This document shows, piece by piece, positions 11,969 through 25,777 of a stretch of DNA of 64,000 nucleotides. The stretch's first letter is position 1. Each line of letters starts with the position of its first letter. Both the position numbers and the translations under genes were made by a program. Under the pieces are notes generated by a model. It worked only from the letters and a program-made list of their open reading frames with translations, had not been told where the DNA came from and did not search any database. The DNA is taken from assembly GCA_010909165.1 (NCBI GenBank), contig MU008169.1, positions 1,426,001 to 1,490,000 on the forward strand, written 5' to 3'. The DNA comes from Anthoceros angustus (taxonomy: Eukaryota > Streptophyta > Anthocerotopsida > Anthocerotales > Anthocerotaceae).

Positions 11969-13790
11969 GGACCTAATCGGGCCTTAGGTCACGATTGAGT
12001 CGGAGCTTCCTCCTTGGCCCTCTTGGCCGCCAATTCCTTATTCGCCCTCTTAGTCACAGGGCTCGGAGGGTGAGGGGTTCGGGCCTTGCCTCTCCCGGTC
12101 GGCAGCAGGGGCAGCTCGGAGTGGGGTTCTTTGACCCCACTCCTTGGCGTCCTTTACGCTCTTCTCACGCCTCTTGACCTCTTGCCACTCCGTGGGCGGG
12201 GCAAAACACCGCTGAGTGCTGCGTTAGAGTGTGGCATCTTCCGCCTCTTGATTGCCGGCGAGTTCGTCAGCTCTCTTGCCGTTGTGGTGGTGTTTGTTGG
12301 CGTCGGGCCGTCTCTGCTGCCTTGGTTGCTCGTGAGGCACCAAGAGGAGGCGGGGATATCTTCCACACTTCCCTAGGTGGTGAGGGGTCCGTTCGGGCGT
12401 ATGGTCAGTGTCCCTTCGATCGTCCTCCTCCGGACCCGTTTGGCCCTAGGGGTCGGGCCTCTACCTCAGGCGCCTTTGCCGCTCTTACAGTAGGGCCGCC
12501 AACCCTTTCCGGGCGCCGCTCTACCTCCCCATCCTTGAGGAGTCGTAATGTCCCCATACATGGATCGGGTATGGGGATAGTCCAGCGGCTTCTCGCTCCT
12601 CGACACGGGCCTCTGGCTGAACGGCGAAGATGATCCTTCCCGTCCGCCTCTTGCCCCAGCGCATGCGGGAACACAAATTATCACCAAGGTGATCCACCTT
12701 GGTGAGCAAGTTCGATGGACAATGATCAGACTCGCCTCACCCCTGTCGGCGGTCGATATCAACCGGCCGTTGGTTGTCATTGCGTTCGGGCTTGACGCCG
12801 CCCTTCGCCTCTATCTTTCCCTCGCCTTGAGGGGCTGCGGGACTCGCCCCCATCCTCCTCCGTTGGGCGGTTGTAAGCCGCCTCGGACCTAATCGGGTCC
12901 CTTAGGTCACGATTGCCGGTCGGAGCTTCACCCTCCTTGGCCCTCTTGGCCGCCAATTCCTTATTCGCCCTCTTAGTCACAGGGCTCGGAGGGTGAGGGT
13001 GGGGCCCTTGCCTCTCCCGGTCGGCAGGGGCCCGGCTCAGTGGGTTGCCGGTGACCCACTCCTTGGCGGCGTCCTTTACGCTCTTCTCACGCCTCTTGAC
13101 CTCTTGCCACTCGTGAAACACAGCTGAGTCTGCGTTGGTGTGGCACCGTCTTCCGCCTCTTGATTGCCGGAGGTCGGGGCTCCTCTCTCCGTTGTGGTGG
13201 TGGGTGTTTGTTGGTCGGGCCGTCTCTGCTGCTTTGGCTCGTGAGGCACCAAGAGGAGGAAGCGGGGATATCTTCCACACTTCCCTAGGTGGTGAGGGGT
13301 CCGTTCGGGCGTATGGTCGTATCCCTTCGATCGTCCTCCTCCGGACCCGTTTGGCCCTAAAGGGGCCTCTACCTCAGGCGCCTTGCCTCACCCTTCAGTA
13401 GGGCCGCCAACCCTTTCGGGCGCCGCTCTACCTCCCCATCCTTGAGGAGTCGTAATGTCCCCATACATGGATCGGGTATGGGGATAGTCGAGAGCGGTGG
13501 CTTCTCGCTCCTCGACTTGCGGGCCTCACAGGCGAACGGCGAAGATGATCCTTCCCGTCCGCCTCTTGCCCCAGCGCATGCGGGAACACCAACAAATTAT
13601 CACCAAGGTGATCCACCTTGGTGAGCAAGTTCGATGGACAATGATCCTCCCTCACCTCATCCGGTCCGATATCAACCGGCCGTTGGTTGTCATTGCGTTC
13701 GGGCTTGACGCCGCCCTCTATCTTTCCCTCGCCTTGAGGGGCTCGGACTCGCCCCCATCCTCCTCCGTTGGGCGGTTGTAAGCCGCCTCG
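11969..13790. repeat. Tandem duplication of about 920 bp
   Basis: Two copies, about 11969-12889 and 12890-13790. Shared landmarks include CGGACCTAATCGGG (about 11968 and 12887), CTTGGCCCTCTTGGCCGCC (about 12014 and 12934), AGTCGTAATGTCCCCATACA (12540 and 13448) and AGCAAGTTCGATGGACAATG (12704 and 13624). They differ by numerous 1-10 base indels in C/G-rich spots, so the minus-strand frames of the two copies do not stay parallel. Confidence 0.85.
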
Positions 13791-15428
13791 GACCTCAAGG
13801 TCCATCACAGGATCCTCCGGAGGTTCTTGGACGAACCTCCTTGTTGGCCGCCAACATCTTGAACTCCGGACGGGTACCTTGTCAAGCGTCAGACGGCTGG
13901 AACACGTCTAAGTGCCACTCTTGACTAATCCTCCGCTCCTCCTCGGCCCAAAGTCCGGATAGCGCGGGTTACAATGTTGCGCTCTACCGGGTTCCATGGC
14001 TCCCATACCTCCATGACCTTTTGGGTCCCATCGCCTTCTTCTCCTTTCGTGTTTGTAGTGTGCACGAGATCGGCGGCGATCGCCCTCTTGCTGCGTTGTT
14101 TTCCAACCCCAGCGGTGAGCGGCAGATGCTGGCGTTCAAGAGATAGCGCGGGCGGGTTGCGGGCGCAAGAGGCTGCGGTGTCTCGAGGTCGCAGAAATGA
14201 CCCTCCTCGTCGGCCGTGGAAATAACCGGGGCGGAGGTGCCTCTTCCCTGTAGCGCGGTGCGCATGGCTTACTCGACCTTGCGCGCGTACTCGGCCTTCT
14301 GTTGCGGTCAGCGGGCGTGAATACTGCCTGCGGCAGTCGGTCTGGCTGCTGCATGCCCGACCTCCACTCGGGGCCGTCCGTGGCGCGCTCGATCATCCTC
14401 ACGACTCAACTTACTTTCCTGGCGTACTTATCTGTTTTGACCGGGTGGGGTCGGACTTATCCGTTACCCGGTGCGATCCGTAGCTCGTCATAGTGGTACC
14501 GGGGTCCGTTACCTCGGTCGGAGTATACTCGGAGCCCAGTCCGGAGCACCATCCGTGCTTATTCCTCCCTTTCCGCCTTATTTTACTATTCGGACCTACG
14601 AAAAATACAAAACCCTGCTTATTTCCTAATCCCCAAGGGAAGTCCGTAGCCCACATGTACCTCCCCCAAAGAAACCCTTGTCTCCCAATCAAACCCTAGT
14701 TTCATCGAGCCTTCTTCTTTGGGAAAGCAGCCTACAAGGCCTCCAAGAATGAGCTGCGTGGGAGACCAGGTGTCCCATGAGGCCTCCACGACCAGCCCCA
14801 ATTCCACAACCCGGCTCGAGCTGGCCTCCCACTCGCCCTCTCGCTCACAGTGAGATTCTCACCACTAGAGTCATGTGCACTGGTGTTTTCGCTTTTGGCG
14901 GTTTCTAGTGATCGTTTCTCGAGGAGTCCATTTTGAGTTATTTAATTTCCAAAATTTCATTATTTTACATTTCCAATTAATTTCCAAGCACTCTTCGTGG
15001 TAACCTAGTTAGCTCCATTGCTTCGTGCATTCCACCTTCTCAATCCAATTAAAAGATCTCTTTTTATGGTTTTGAAGTCAATTGATATAGATCATAACTC
15101 GAAGTGGTTGGAGGTTTGAGCACTTTGCATACCTACATACCTACATAGTTACATGGTATGTAATAAGAACAACAAACACTTTATGGGTCCGACAAAACTA
15201 CGACGCGGTGACGTCGCGAATACGCTCCTCGAATTCCATACTCAGCTCTTGTCGACCACCGAGCACATTGACATACCACGCCAAGCCTCCTCGTGCGGAG
15301 CGACAAGCAACAATTGTTGTTCTAGTAAATTTTGAGGTCAATTGAGCGTTTTGAGGCTAGCTTTAGTTTGGAGTTTTGGGGCTTATCACAAGTTTCCTCA
15401 AATCCTTAATTGTCAGAAAACGTTTTCA

Positions 15429-16350
15429 CCAATACATATTCAGGCTATCATATTGAAAGTCACACTATGTTCTAGACATATACCCTCATGGATCGATCTC
15501 CTCCTTTTTTGTTTTGACAAGAGGTGGCCTACGTCAAGCATGTGGACAAATAGGTTATGATGTCATATTGGAATAGTACAAGTAACATGACTTGCAAAAA
15601 GTAAATATCTTACCGCATAAAAAGCATACTCATCATCGTTGGTATCAGCTCCTCCTTTTTCGACTTTTGACAAGAGGTCCCCTCGTCAAGCATGTGGACA
15701 AATAGGTTCGATGTCATATTGGAATAGTACTTACAAGTAGTAACATGACTTACAAACCAAAACAAACAAAATCTTACCGGATAAGAGCATACTCATCGTT
15801 GGTCAGAGCACTTGCCCCGATGCATATCAAACCATGTAGCCAAAGATACCACATTATGGATATCACGACCATATAGACTTTCGTCAAAACCAAGCCACCC
15901 ACAAATCGCGCTATGGTTCCTTGCCCATGACACTTGCCGGTGTTTGATTGAGCTTGGCAAATATAGTAAAACTCCCACATTTGGTGCTCGTAGCTCTCGT
16001 TATCTCCAACAAACCACTTGTCGTGCTCTAAGCCAATCTTGGAATAATCCACATTATCGCAAGGTCAGGCAAGAATCTTTGTACAATAGACAAAACGCAA
16101 TAGCACACAAAATAAGTCATAAAGAATAATTGCATGCATTTTACGCAAATTACACGACATGTTTCAAAAGCATACGGAAATTTATCATCTCGCGTCCATA
16201 ATCTCTGAACGAATTAAAGGTTAACACTGTCCCAAACTTTTGAAGACGTGGGACATTTTTGACGCCACCAACTAATACAGCGCCTATAGCGCTGCACAAA
16301 CAGAACCCCAAGACCACAATCATCCAACTAGACGCGTGGCATCCCGCCAT
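15429..16350 (-). pseudogene. Array gene-unit copy 2
   Basis: Start codon at 16350-16348. The first block is open through an N-terminal hydrophobic segment (MIVVLGFCLCSAIGAVLV) to a GTATGC donor-like site near 16176, where most copies have GTAAGC. The middle block (16052-15774) keeps GKCHGQGTIARFVGG and ends at a GTAAGATTT donor. Indels separate the blocks into different frames. Confidence 0.45.
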
Positions 16351-17898
16351 GGCTATCACTAATACCAAGAGGTCTTTGCTTAAAATTCAAGCAAGAAAGG
16401 TGTAATGCTCATACCACATCTTGCCACATATATATAGCCTCTAACAAGTTTTGGTCTTTGATGTTTTTGTTTCAAAATCAAAGGATGGCAAGGTTTTGTT
16501 TTTGTTTTAAATGAAGCTTTGATTAACAAGGTCTTTTGAAGAAAATGGGATGGGTTTTTTTTTTTTTTTCAAACTTTCCAAGACTTGGCAATTGCATGCT
16601 GATTGCTAGTAATTAATAAAGGGATAGGCGAGGCGGATCTCGAAGAGGCTCCAATTGGGCCTTCTTTCGTCCCAACTACATGTCGCGTGAGTTTGAGGGG
16701 CTATGTGGGGAGAAAAGAGTGTTGAGAAGAGACAATCAAGGGGCAAGAGTTTGAGTTGGTCGCTTGTCCTCTTGGTTGTTGAGGACTTAGATGTTGTGGT
16801 GATGGTAGGATGACTTTCGGCCTTGGACTTCTATTCCTTGGAGGGAGGGCGTCTTCAACTCGCTGCAATGTGTATGGTGGATTGTGTAGAGGTTAGATCG
16901 AACTCAAGGACGAGGGTAGAATTTCAAGGCACTCGGCAAATGTTTGCACCAAATGAAACATCAAGGCAACGTTGGGCTATGTACTACGACTGCACCAGAG
17001 GTGGGTCGAGAAAATGACTAACTTTTGAAAAAAGAAGGTCAATACTTATATTTCTATTTTTGAGAGTTTCAACATTCTCTCGCAAATATTGCTATGATTT
17101 TAACATTTATTAAAATTCATACTTACTTAGAACCAAGCATGTACCTCCCCAAAGAAACCCTTGTCTCCCAATCAAACCCTAGTTTCATCGAGCCTTCTTC
17201 TTTGGGAAAGCATGCCAAGGCCTCCAAGAATGAGCGTGGGAGACCGGTGTCCCGAGGCCCTCCACGACCCGCTCCCCAATTCCACAACCTTGACTCCCGA
17301 CAAGCTGGCCTCCCACTCGCCCTCTCGCTCACGAGATTCTCACCTTTTCTAGAGTCATGTGCACGTGTTTTCTCGCTTTTGGCTTTCTAGTGATCGTTTC
17401 TCGAGAGTCCGGCATTTTGAGTTATTTAATTTCCAAAATTCATTATTTTACATTTCAATTAATTTCCAAGCACTCTTCGTATGCAGAGTTAGCTCCATTG
17501 CTTCGTGCATTCCACCTTCTCAATCCAATTAAAAGATCTCTTTTATGGTTTTGAAGTCCAATTGATATAGATTATAACTCGAAGTGGTTGAGGTTTGAGC
17601 ACTTTGCACCTACATACCTACATAGTTACATGGTATGTAATAAGAACAACAAACACTTTATGGGTCCGACAAAACTACCAACGGCGTGCGCAGAACACAC
17701 TCCTCGAATTCCATACCATGAGCTCTTGTCGACCACCGAGCACATTGACATACCACGCCAAGCCTCCTCGTGCGGGCGACAAGCAACAATTGTTGTTCTA
17801 GTAAATTTTGAGGTCAATTGAGCGTTTTGAGGCTAGCTTTAGTTTGGAGTTTTGGGGCTTATCACAAGTTTCCTCAAATCCTTAATTGCAAATTTTTT

Positions 17899-18712
17899 CA
17901 CCAATACATAGGCTATCATATTGAATGAAAGTCACACTATGTTCTAGACATATACCCTCATGGATCGATCTCCTCCTTTTCGTTTTGACAAGAGGTGGCC
18001 TCGTCAAGCATGTGGACAAATAGGTTATGATGTCATATTGGAATAGTACAAGTAACATGACTTGCAAAAGTAAATATCTTACGCATAAAAAGCATACTCA
18101 TCATATGGTTGATTTCAGCTCCTCCTTTTCGACTTTTGACAAGAGGTCCCCTACGTCAAGCATGTGGACAAATAGGTTACGATGTCATATTGGAATAGTA
18201 CTTACAAGTAGTAACATGACTTACAAACCAAAACAACAAAATCTTCTGGATAAGAGCATACTCATCGTTGGTGAGCGGCACTTGCCCCGATGCATATCGG
18301 ACCATGTAGCCAAAGATACCACATTATGGATATCACGACCATATAGACTTTCGTCAAACCGAAGCCACCCACAAATCGCGCTATGGTTCCTTGCCCATGA
18401 CACTTGCGGTGTTTGATTGAGCTTGGCAAATATAGTAAAACTCCACATTTGTGTGCTCGTAGCTCTCGTTATCTCCAACAAACCACTTGTCGTGCTCTAA
18501 GCCAATCTTGGAATAATCCACATTATCGCAAGGTCTGGGCAAGAATCTTGTACAATAGACAAAAGCAATAGCACACAAAATAAGTCATAAAGAGTAATTA
18601 TGGCATTTCGCAAATTACACGACATGTTTCAAAAGCTACGAAATTTATCATCTCGCGTCCATAATCTCCGAGCGAATTAAAGGTTAACATTGTCCCAAAC
18701 TTTTGAAGTCCA
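17899..18712 (-). pseudogene. Array gene-unit copy 3a, 5' part lost
   Basis: Contains the 3' and middle blocks, but the unit breaks at 18712. There CCCAAACTTTTGAAG continues as TCCAATTGATATAG, the start of another unit part. The first coding block and promoter are therefore missing. The join lies in TTTTGAAG, which occurs at both parental sites. Confidence 0.5.
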
Positions 18713-19054
18713 ATTGATATAGATCATAACTCGAAGTGGTTCGAGGTTTGAGCCTTTGCATACCTACATACCTACATAGTTACATGGTATATAATAAGAA
18801 CAACAAACACTTTATGGGTCCGACAAAACTACCAACGGCGTGCGCAGAACACACTCCTCGAATTCCATACTCAGCTCTTGTCGACCACCGAGCACATTGA
18901 CATACCACGCCAAGCCTCCTCGTATGGAGCGACAAGCAACAATTGTTGTTCTAGTAAATTTTGAGGTCAATTGAAGCTTTTGAGGCTAGCTTTAGTTTGG
19001 AGTTTTGGGGCTTATCACAAGTTTCCTCAAATCCTTAATTGTGCAAACGTTTTC

Positions 19055-19950
19055 ACCAATACATATTCAGCTATCATATTGAATGAAAGTCACACTATGT
19101 TCTAGACATATACCCTCATGGATCGATCTCCTCCTTTTCGCTTTTGACAAGAGGTGGCCTCGTCAAGCATGTGGACAAATAGGTTATGATGTCATATTGG
19201 AATAGTACAAGTAACATGACTTGCAAAAGTAAATATCTTACATAAAAAGCATACTCATCATCGTTGGTCGACTCCTCCTTTTCGACTTTTGACAAGAGGT
19301 CCCCTCGTCAAGCATGTGGACAAATAGGTTACGATGTCATATTGGAATAGTACAAGTAGTAACATGACTTACAAACCAAAACAACAAAATCTTACGGATA
19401 AGAGCATACTCATCGTTGGTGGTGGCGGCACTTGCCCCGATGCATATCGGACCATGTAGCCAAAGATACCACATTATGGATATCACGACCATATAGACTT
19501 TCGTCAAACCGAAGCCACCCACAAATCGCATGGTTCCTTGCCCATGACACTTGCGGTGTTTGATTGAGCTTGGCAAATATAGTAAAACTCCCACATTTCG
19601 GTGCTCGTAGCTCGTTATCTCCAACAAACCACTTGTCGTGCTCTAAGCCAATCTTGGAATAATCCACATTATCGCAAGGTCTGGGCAAGAATCTTGTACA
19701 ATAGACAAAAGCAATAGCACACAAAATAAGTCATAAAGAGTAATTTGCATTTACGCAAATTACGACATGTTTCAAAAGCTTACGGAAATTTATCATCTCG
19801 CGTCCATAATCTCCGAGCAATTAAAGGTTAACATTGTCCCAAACTTTTGAAGACGTGGGACATTTTATGCCACCAACTAATCTGCTATAGAAGCGCCGCA
19901 TAAGAACCCCAAGACCACAATCATCCAACTAGACGCTGGCATCCCGCCAT
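19055..19950 (-). pseudogene. Array gene-unit copy 3b
   Basis: Start codon at 19950-19948. The middle block (19724-19410) keeps the CDNVDYSKIGLEHDKWFVGD word. Indels near 19530 and 19610 shift the frame inside that block. Promoter TATATATA at about 20030. Confidence 0.45.
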
Positions 19951-21499
19951 GGCTATCACTAATACCAAGAGGTCTTTGCTTAAAATTCAAGCAAGAAAGG
20001 TGTAATGCTCATACCACATCTTGCCACATATATATAGCCTCTAACAAGTTTTGGTCTTGATGTTTTGTTTCAAAATTAAAGGATGGCAAGGTTTTGTTTT
20101 GTTTTAAATGAAGCTTTGATTAACAAGGTCTTTTGAAGAAAATGGGATGGGTTTTTTTTTTCAAACTTTCCAAGACTTGGCAATTGCATCTTGATTGCTA
20201 GTAATTAATAGGGATAGGCGGATCTCCGGAAGAGGCTCCAATTGGGCCTTTGCTGTAACTCGTCCCAACTACATGTCGCATGGTGAGTGTGAGGGAGGGG
20301 AGAAAAGTAGTGTTGAGAAGAGACAATCAAGGGGCAAGAGTTTGAGTTGAGCCGACTAAGTCCTCTTGGTTGTTGAGGACTTAGATGTTGTGGTGATGGT
20401 AGGATGACTTTCACCTTGGACTTCTATTCCCTTGGAGGGAGGCGTCTTCAACTCGCCGTTGTGGTATGTATGGTGGATTGTGTGTAGAGGTTAGATCGAA
20501 CTCAAGGACGAGGGTAGAATTTCAAGGCACTCGGCAAATGTTTGCACCAAATGAAACATCAAAGGCACGTTGGGCTATGTACTACGTCTGCACCAGAGGT
20601 GGTTCGAGAATAACTAACTTTTGAAAAGCGAAGGTCAATACTTATATTTCTATTTTTGAGAGTTTCAACATTCTCGCAAATATTGCTATGATTTTAACAT
20701 TTATTAAAATTCATACTTACTTAGAACCAAGCACATGTACCTCCCCAAAGAAACCCTTGTCTCCCAATCAAACCCTAGTTCCATCGAGCCTTCTTCTTTG
20801 GGAAAGCACTGCAAGCCTCCAAGAATGAGTCGTGGGAGACGGTGTCATGAGGCCTCCACGACCAGCTCCCCAATTCCACAACCGCTCCGACAAGCTGGCC
20901 TCCCACTCGCCCTCTCGCTCACAGTGAGATTCTCACCTTTTCTAGAGTCCTGCATGCACTGGTGTTTTCGCTTTTGGCGGTTTCTAGTGATCGTTTCTCG
21001 AGTCAGGCATTTTGAGTTATTTAATTTCAAAATTCATTATTTTACATTTCCAATTAATTTCCGCAAGCACTCTTATGTATTTAGTTAGCTCCATTGCTTC
21101 GTGCATTCCACCTTCTCAATCCAATTAAAGATCTCTTTTATGGTTTTGAGGTCAATTGATATAGATCATAACTCGAAGTGGTTCGGAGGTTTGAGCCTTT
21201 GCATACCTACATACCTACATAGTTACATGGTATGTAATAAGAACAACAAACACTTTATGGGTCCGACAAAACTACCAACGACGTGCGGGCGAACACGACT
21301 CCTCGAATTCCATACCATGACTCTTCGTCCACCAAGGCACATTGACATACCACGCCAAGCCTCCTCGTGCGGGCGACAAGCAACAATTGTTGTTCTAGTA
21401 AATTTTGAGGTCAATTGAACGCTTTTTGAGGCTAGCTTTAGTTTGGAGTTTTGGGGCTTATCACAAGTTTCCTCAAATCCTTAATTATGCAAAACGCTT

Positions 21500-22395
21500 T
21501 CACCAATACATATTCGGGCTATCATATTGAATGAAAGTCACACTATGTTCTAGACATATACCCTCATGGATCGATCTCCTCCTTTTTCGTTTTGACAAGA
21601 GGTGGCCTCGTCAAGCATGTGGACAAATAGGTTATGATGTCATATTGGAATAGTACAAGTAACATGACTTGCAAAAGTAAATATCTTACCGCATAAAAAG
21701 CATACTCATCATCGTTGGTGGTACCAGCTCCTCCTTTTCAGCTTTTGACAAGAGGTCCCCACGCCAAGCATGTGGACAAATAGGTTCACGATGTCATATT
21801 GGAATAGTACTTACAAGTAGTAACATGACTTACAAACAAACAACAAAATCTTACGGATAAGAGCATACTCATCGTGCAGCACTTGCCCCCGATGCATATG
21901 CATCATGTAGCCAAAGATACCACATTATGGATATCACGACCATATAGACTTTCGTCAAAACCAATCCACCCACAAATCGCGCTATGGTTCCTTGCCCATG
22001 ACACTTGCAGTTGTTTGATTGAGCTTGGCAAATATAGTAAAACTCCCACATTTCAGTGCTCGTAGCTCTCGTTATCTCCAACAAACCACTTGTCGTGCTC
22101 TAAGCCAATCTTGGAATAATCCACATTATCGCAAGGTCGGGCAAGAATCTTTGATACACAAAGCAATAGCACACAATAAGTCATAAAGAGTAATTGCGGG
22201 CATTTTACATAAATTACACGACATGTTTCAAAAGCTACGGAAATTTATCATCTACGTCCATAATCTCCGCGAATTAAAGGTTAACATTGTCCCAAACTTT
22301 TGAAGACGTGGACATTTTTGTCGCCACTAACTAATACGCCTATAGCTAAGAACCCCAAGACCACAATCATCCAACTAGACGTTGCATCCCGCCAT
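21500..22395 (-). pseudogene. Array gene-unit copy 4
   Basis: Start codon at 22395-22393, promoter TATATATA at about 22472. The middle block (22084-21869) is shorter in frame than in copies 1 and 12. An insertion of about 12 bases occurs upstream at 22560 (GAACCACACAAGC). Confidence 0.45.
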
Positions 22396-23637
22396 GGCTA
22401 TCACTAATACCAAGAGGTCTTTGCTTAAAATTCAAGCAAGAAAGGTGTAATGCTCATACCACATCTTGCCACATATATATAGCCTCTAACAAGTTTTGGT
22501 CTTGATGTTTTGTTTCAAAATTCGAAAGGATGGCAAGGTTTTGTTTTTTGTTTTAAATGCTGAACCACACAAGCTTTGATTAACAAGGTCTTTTTGAAGA
22601 AAATGGGATGGGTTTTTTTTTTTTTTAAACTTTCCAAGACTTGGCAATTGTACATGACATTGCTAGTAATTAATAGGGATAGGCGGGGCGATCTCAGGAA
22701 GAGGCTCAATTGGGCCTTTCCAGTAACTCGTCCCAACTACATGTCGCGGTGAGTGTGAGGGCTGGGGGGTGAAAACAGAAGGTCAATACTTATATTTCTA
22801 TTTTGAGTTTCAACATTCTCTGCAAATATTGCTATCGATTTTAACATTTATTAAAATTCATACTTACTTAGAACCAAGCACATGTACCTCCCCAAAGAAA
22901 CCCTTGTCTTCCAATCAAACCCTAGTTTCATCGAGCCTTCTTCTTTGGGAAGGCGACTGCAAGGCCTCCAAGAATGAGCCGTGGGAGACGGTGTCATGAG
23001 GCCTCCATCGGCCTCAATTCCACAACCGCCTCCCGACAAGCCCTCGGCCTCCCACTCGCCCTCTGACAGTGAGATTCTCACCTTTTCTAGAGTCCGCATG
23101 TGCACTTTTGGTGTTTTCGCTTTTGGCGCTTCTAGTGAGCTTTCAGAGTCCCATTTGAGTTATTTAATTTCAAAATTCATTATTATACATTTCCAATTAA
23201 TTTCCGGCAAAGCACTCACTCGGTAGGTAGTTAGCTCCATTGCTTCGCATTCCCACCTTCTCAATCCAATTAAAAGATCTCTTTTATGGTTTTGAAGTCA
23301 ATTGATATAGATCATAACTCTGGAAGTGGTTCGGAGGTTTGAGCACGCATACCTACATACCTACATAGTTACATGGTATATAATAAGAACAACAAACACT
23401 TTATGGGTCCGACAAAACTACCAATGCTGTCGAACCACCTCCCTCGAATTCCATACTCTGTCGACCACCGAGCACATTGACATACCACGCCAAGCCTCCT
23501 CGTGGAGCGAAAAGCAACAATTGTTGTTCTAGTAAATTTTGAGGTCAATTGAACGGCGTTTTGAGGCTAGCTTTAGTTTGGAGTTTTGGGGCTTATCACA
23601 AGTTTCCTCAAATCCTTAATTATGAAAACGCGTTTTC

Positions 23638-24548
23638 ACCAATACATATTCAGGCTATCATATTGAATGAAAGTCACACTATGTTCTAGACATATACCCT
23701 CATGGATCGATCTCCTCCTTTTCGTTTTGACAAGAGGTGGCCTACGTCAAGCATGTGGACAAATAGGTTATGATGTCATATTGGAATAGTACAAGTAACA
23801 TGACTTGCAAAAGTAAATATCTTACGCATAAAAGCATACTCATCATCGTTGGTGGTACTCAGCTCCTCCTTTTCAGCTTTTGACAAGAGGTCCCCACGTC
23901 AAGCATGTGGACAAATAGGTTCTATGTCATATTGGAATAGTACTTACAAGTAGTAACATGACTTACAAACCAAAACAACAAAATCTTACAGGATAAGAGC
24001 ATACTCATCGTTGGTCGGTAGCGGCACTTGCCCCGATGCATATCGAGACCATGTAGCCAAAGATACCACATTATGGATATCACGACCATATAGACTTTCT
24101 CAGCCAAAACCGAATCCACCCACAAATCGCTATGGTTCCTTGCCCATGACACTTGCGGTGTTTGATTGAGCTTAGCAAATATAGTAAAAACTCCCACATT
24201 TCGGTGCTCGTAGCTCGTTATCTCAACAAACCACTTGTCGTTTCTAAGCCAATCTTGGAATAATCCACATTATCGCAAGGTCTGGGCAAGAATCTGTACA
24301 ATAGACAAAAGCATAGCACACAAAATAAGTCATAAAGAGTAATTGCATTTTACGCAAATTACGACATGTTTCAAAAGCTTACGGAAATTTATCATCTCGC
24401 GTCCATAATCTCGAGCTAATTAAAGGTTAACATTGTCCCAAACTTTTGAAGGCGTGGGACATTTTTATGCCACCAACTAATACTTATAGCGCCGCACAAA
24501 GCGAACCCCAAGACCACAATCATCCAACTAGACGTTGCATCCCGCCAT
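23638..24548 (-). pseudogene. Array gene-unit copy 5
   Basis: Start codon at 24548-24546. The middle block frame (24197-23922) carries several single-base differences near CAG/CGG sites. The CATGTG variant replaces no known motif. Broken like its neighbours. Confidence 0.4.
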
Positions 24549-25777
24549 GGCTATCACTAATACCAAGAGGTCTTTGCTTAAAATTCAAGCAAGAAAGGTG
24601 TAATGCTCATACCACATCTTGCCACATATATATAGCCTCTAACAAGTTTTGGTCTTGATGTTTTGTTTCAAAATTGAAAGGATGGCAAGGTTTTGTTTTG
24701 TTTTAAATGAAGCTTTTGATTAACAAGGTCTTTTTGAAGAAAATGGGATGGGTTTTTTTTTTTTTGTTTTTCAAACTTTCCAAGACTTGGCATTGCACAT
24801 GCTGATTGCTAGTAATTAATAAGGGATAGGCGGGGCGGATCTCGGGGAAGAGGCTCAATTGGGCCTTTGCCTTCTTTCTCCCAACTACATGTCGGTGAGT
24901 GTGAGGGGTCATGTGGGTGAAAGTGGTCAATACTTATATTTCTATTTTTGAGAGTTTCAACATTCTGCAAATATTGCTATCGATTTTAACATTATTAAAA
25001 TTCATACTTACTTAGAACCAAGCACATGTACCTCCCCAAAGAAACCCTTGTCTCCCAATCAAACCCTAGTTTCCTTCAGCCTTCTTCTTTGGGAAAGCAG
25101 GGCCTCCAAGAATGAGCGTGGGAGACCGGTGTCCATGAGGCCCTCCACGACCCGCTCCCAATTCCACAACCAGCTCGACAAGCTGGCCTCCCACTCGCCC
25201 TCTCGCTCACGAGATTCTCACCTTTTCTAGAGTCCGCATGTGCACCGGTGTAAAGCTTTTAAGCGGTTTCTAGTGATCGTTTCTAGAGTCAGGCATTTTG
25301 AGTTATTTAATTTCCAAAATTCATTATTATACATTTCCAATTAATTTCCGCGCAAGCACTCTAATGCTACTGGTAGTTAGCTCCATTGCTTGTGCATTCC
25401 ACCTTCTCAATCCAATTAAAAGATCTCTTTTATGGTTTTGAAGTCCAATTGATATAGATCATAACTGGAAGTGGTTCGGAGGTTTGAGCACACATACCTA
25501 CATACCTACATAGTTACATGGTATATAATAAGAACAACAAACACTTTATGGGTCCGACAAAACTAACTGACATAGAACACGCCTCTCGAGATTCCATACT
25601 CGCGGCTCTTGTCGACCACCGAGCACATTGACATACCACTGCCTCGCAATGCGGAGCGACAAGCAACAATTGTTGTTCTAGTAAATTTTGAGGTCAATTG
25701 AATGTTTTTGAGGCTAGCTTTAGTTTGGAGTTTTGGGGCTTATCACAAGTTTCCTCAAATCCTTAATTGTCAGCTTT

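Larger units (their letters stand above)
8209..14655 (-). mobile_element. LTR-type non-autonomous element with gag-like remnants
   Basis: The array sequence ACCAAGCACATGTACCTCCCC is split here. The insert begins TGTGGC (8209) and ends CCCACA (14655), the TG..CA ends of LTR elements with a short inverted terminus. The flanking pentamers are TGTAT on the left and TGTAC on the right; intact copies have TGTAC, so a 5-bp target duplication with one C/T change fits. The inside is GC-rich, highly charged when read on the minus strand, and full of internal duplications. No RT, RNase H or integrase motif is visible, so it would depend on another element. I cannot delimit two matching LTRs, which weakens the call. 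Confidence 0.5.

Noticed and set aside
14657-14870. Plus-strand frames starting MYLPKETLVSQSNPSF in each unit
   Set aside because: Short (60-85 codons), different ends in each copy because of indels, and the opposite strand is equally open. I keep the block only as a repeat landmark with an AAACCCTAG leader-like word.
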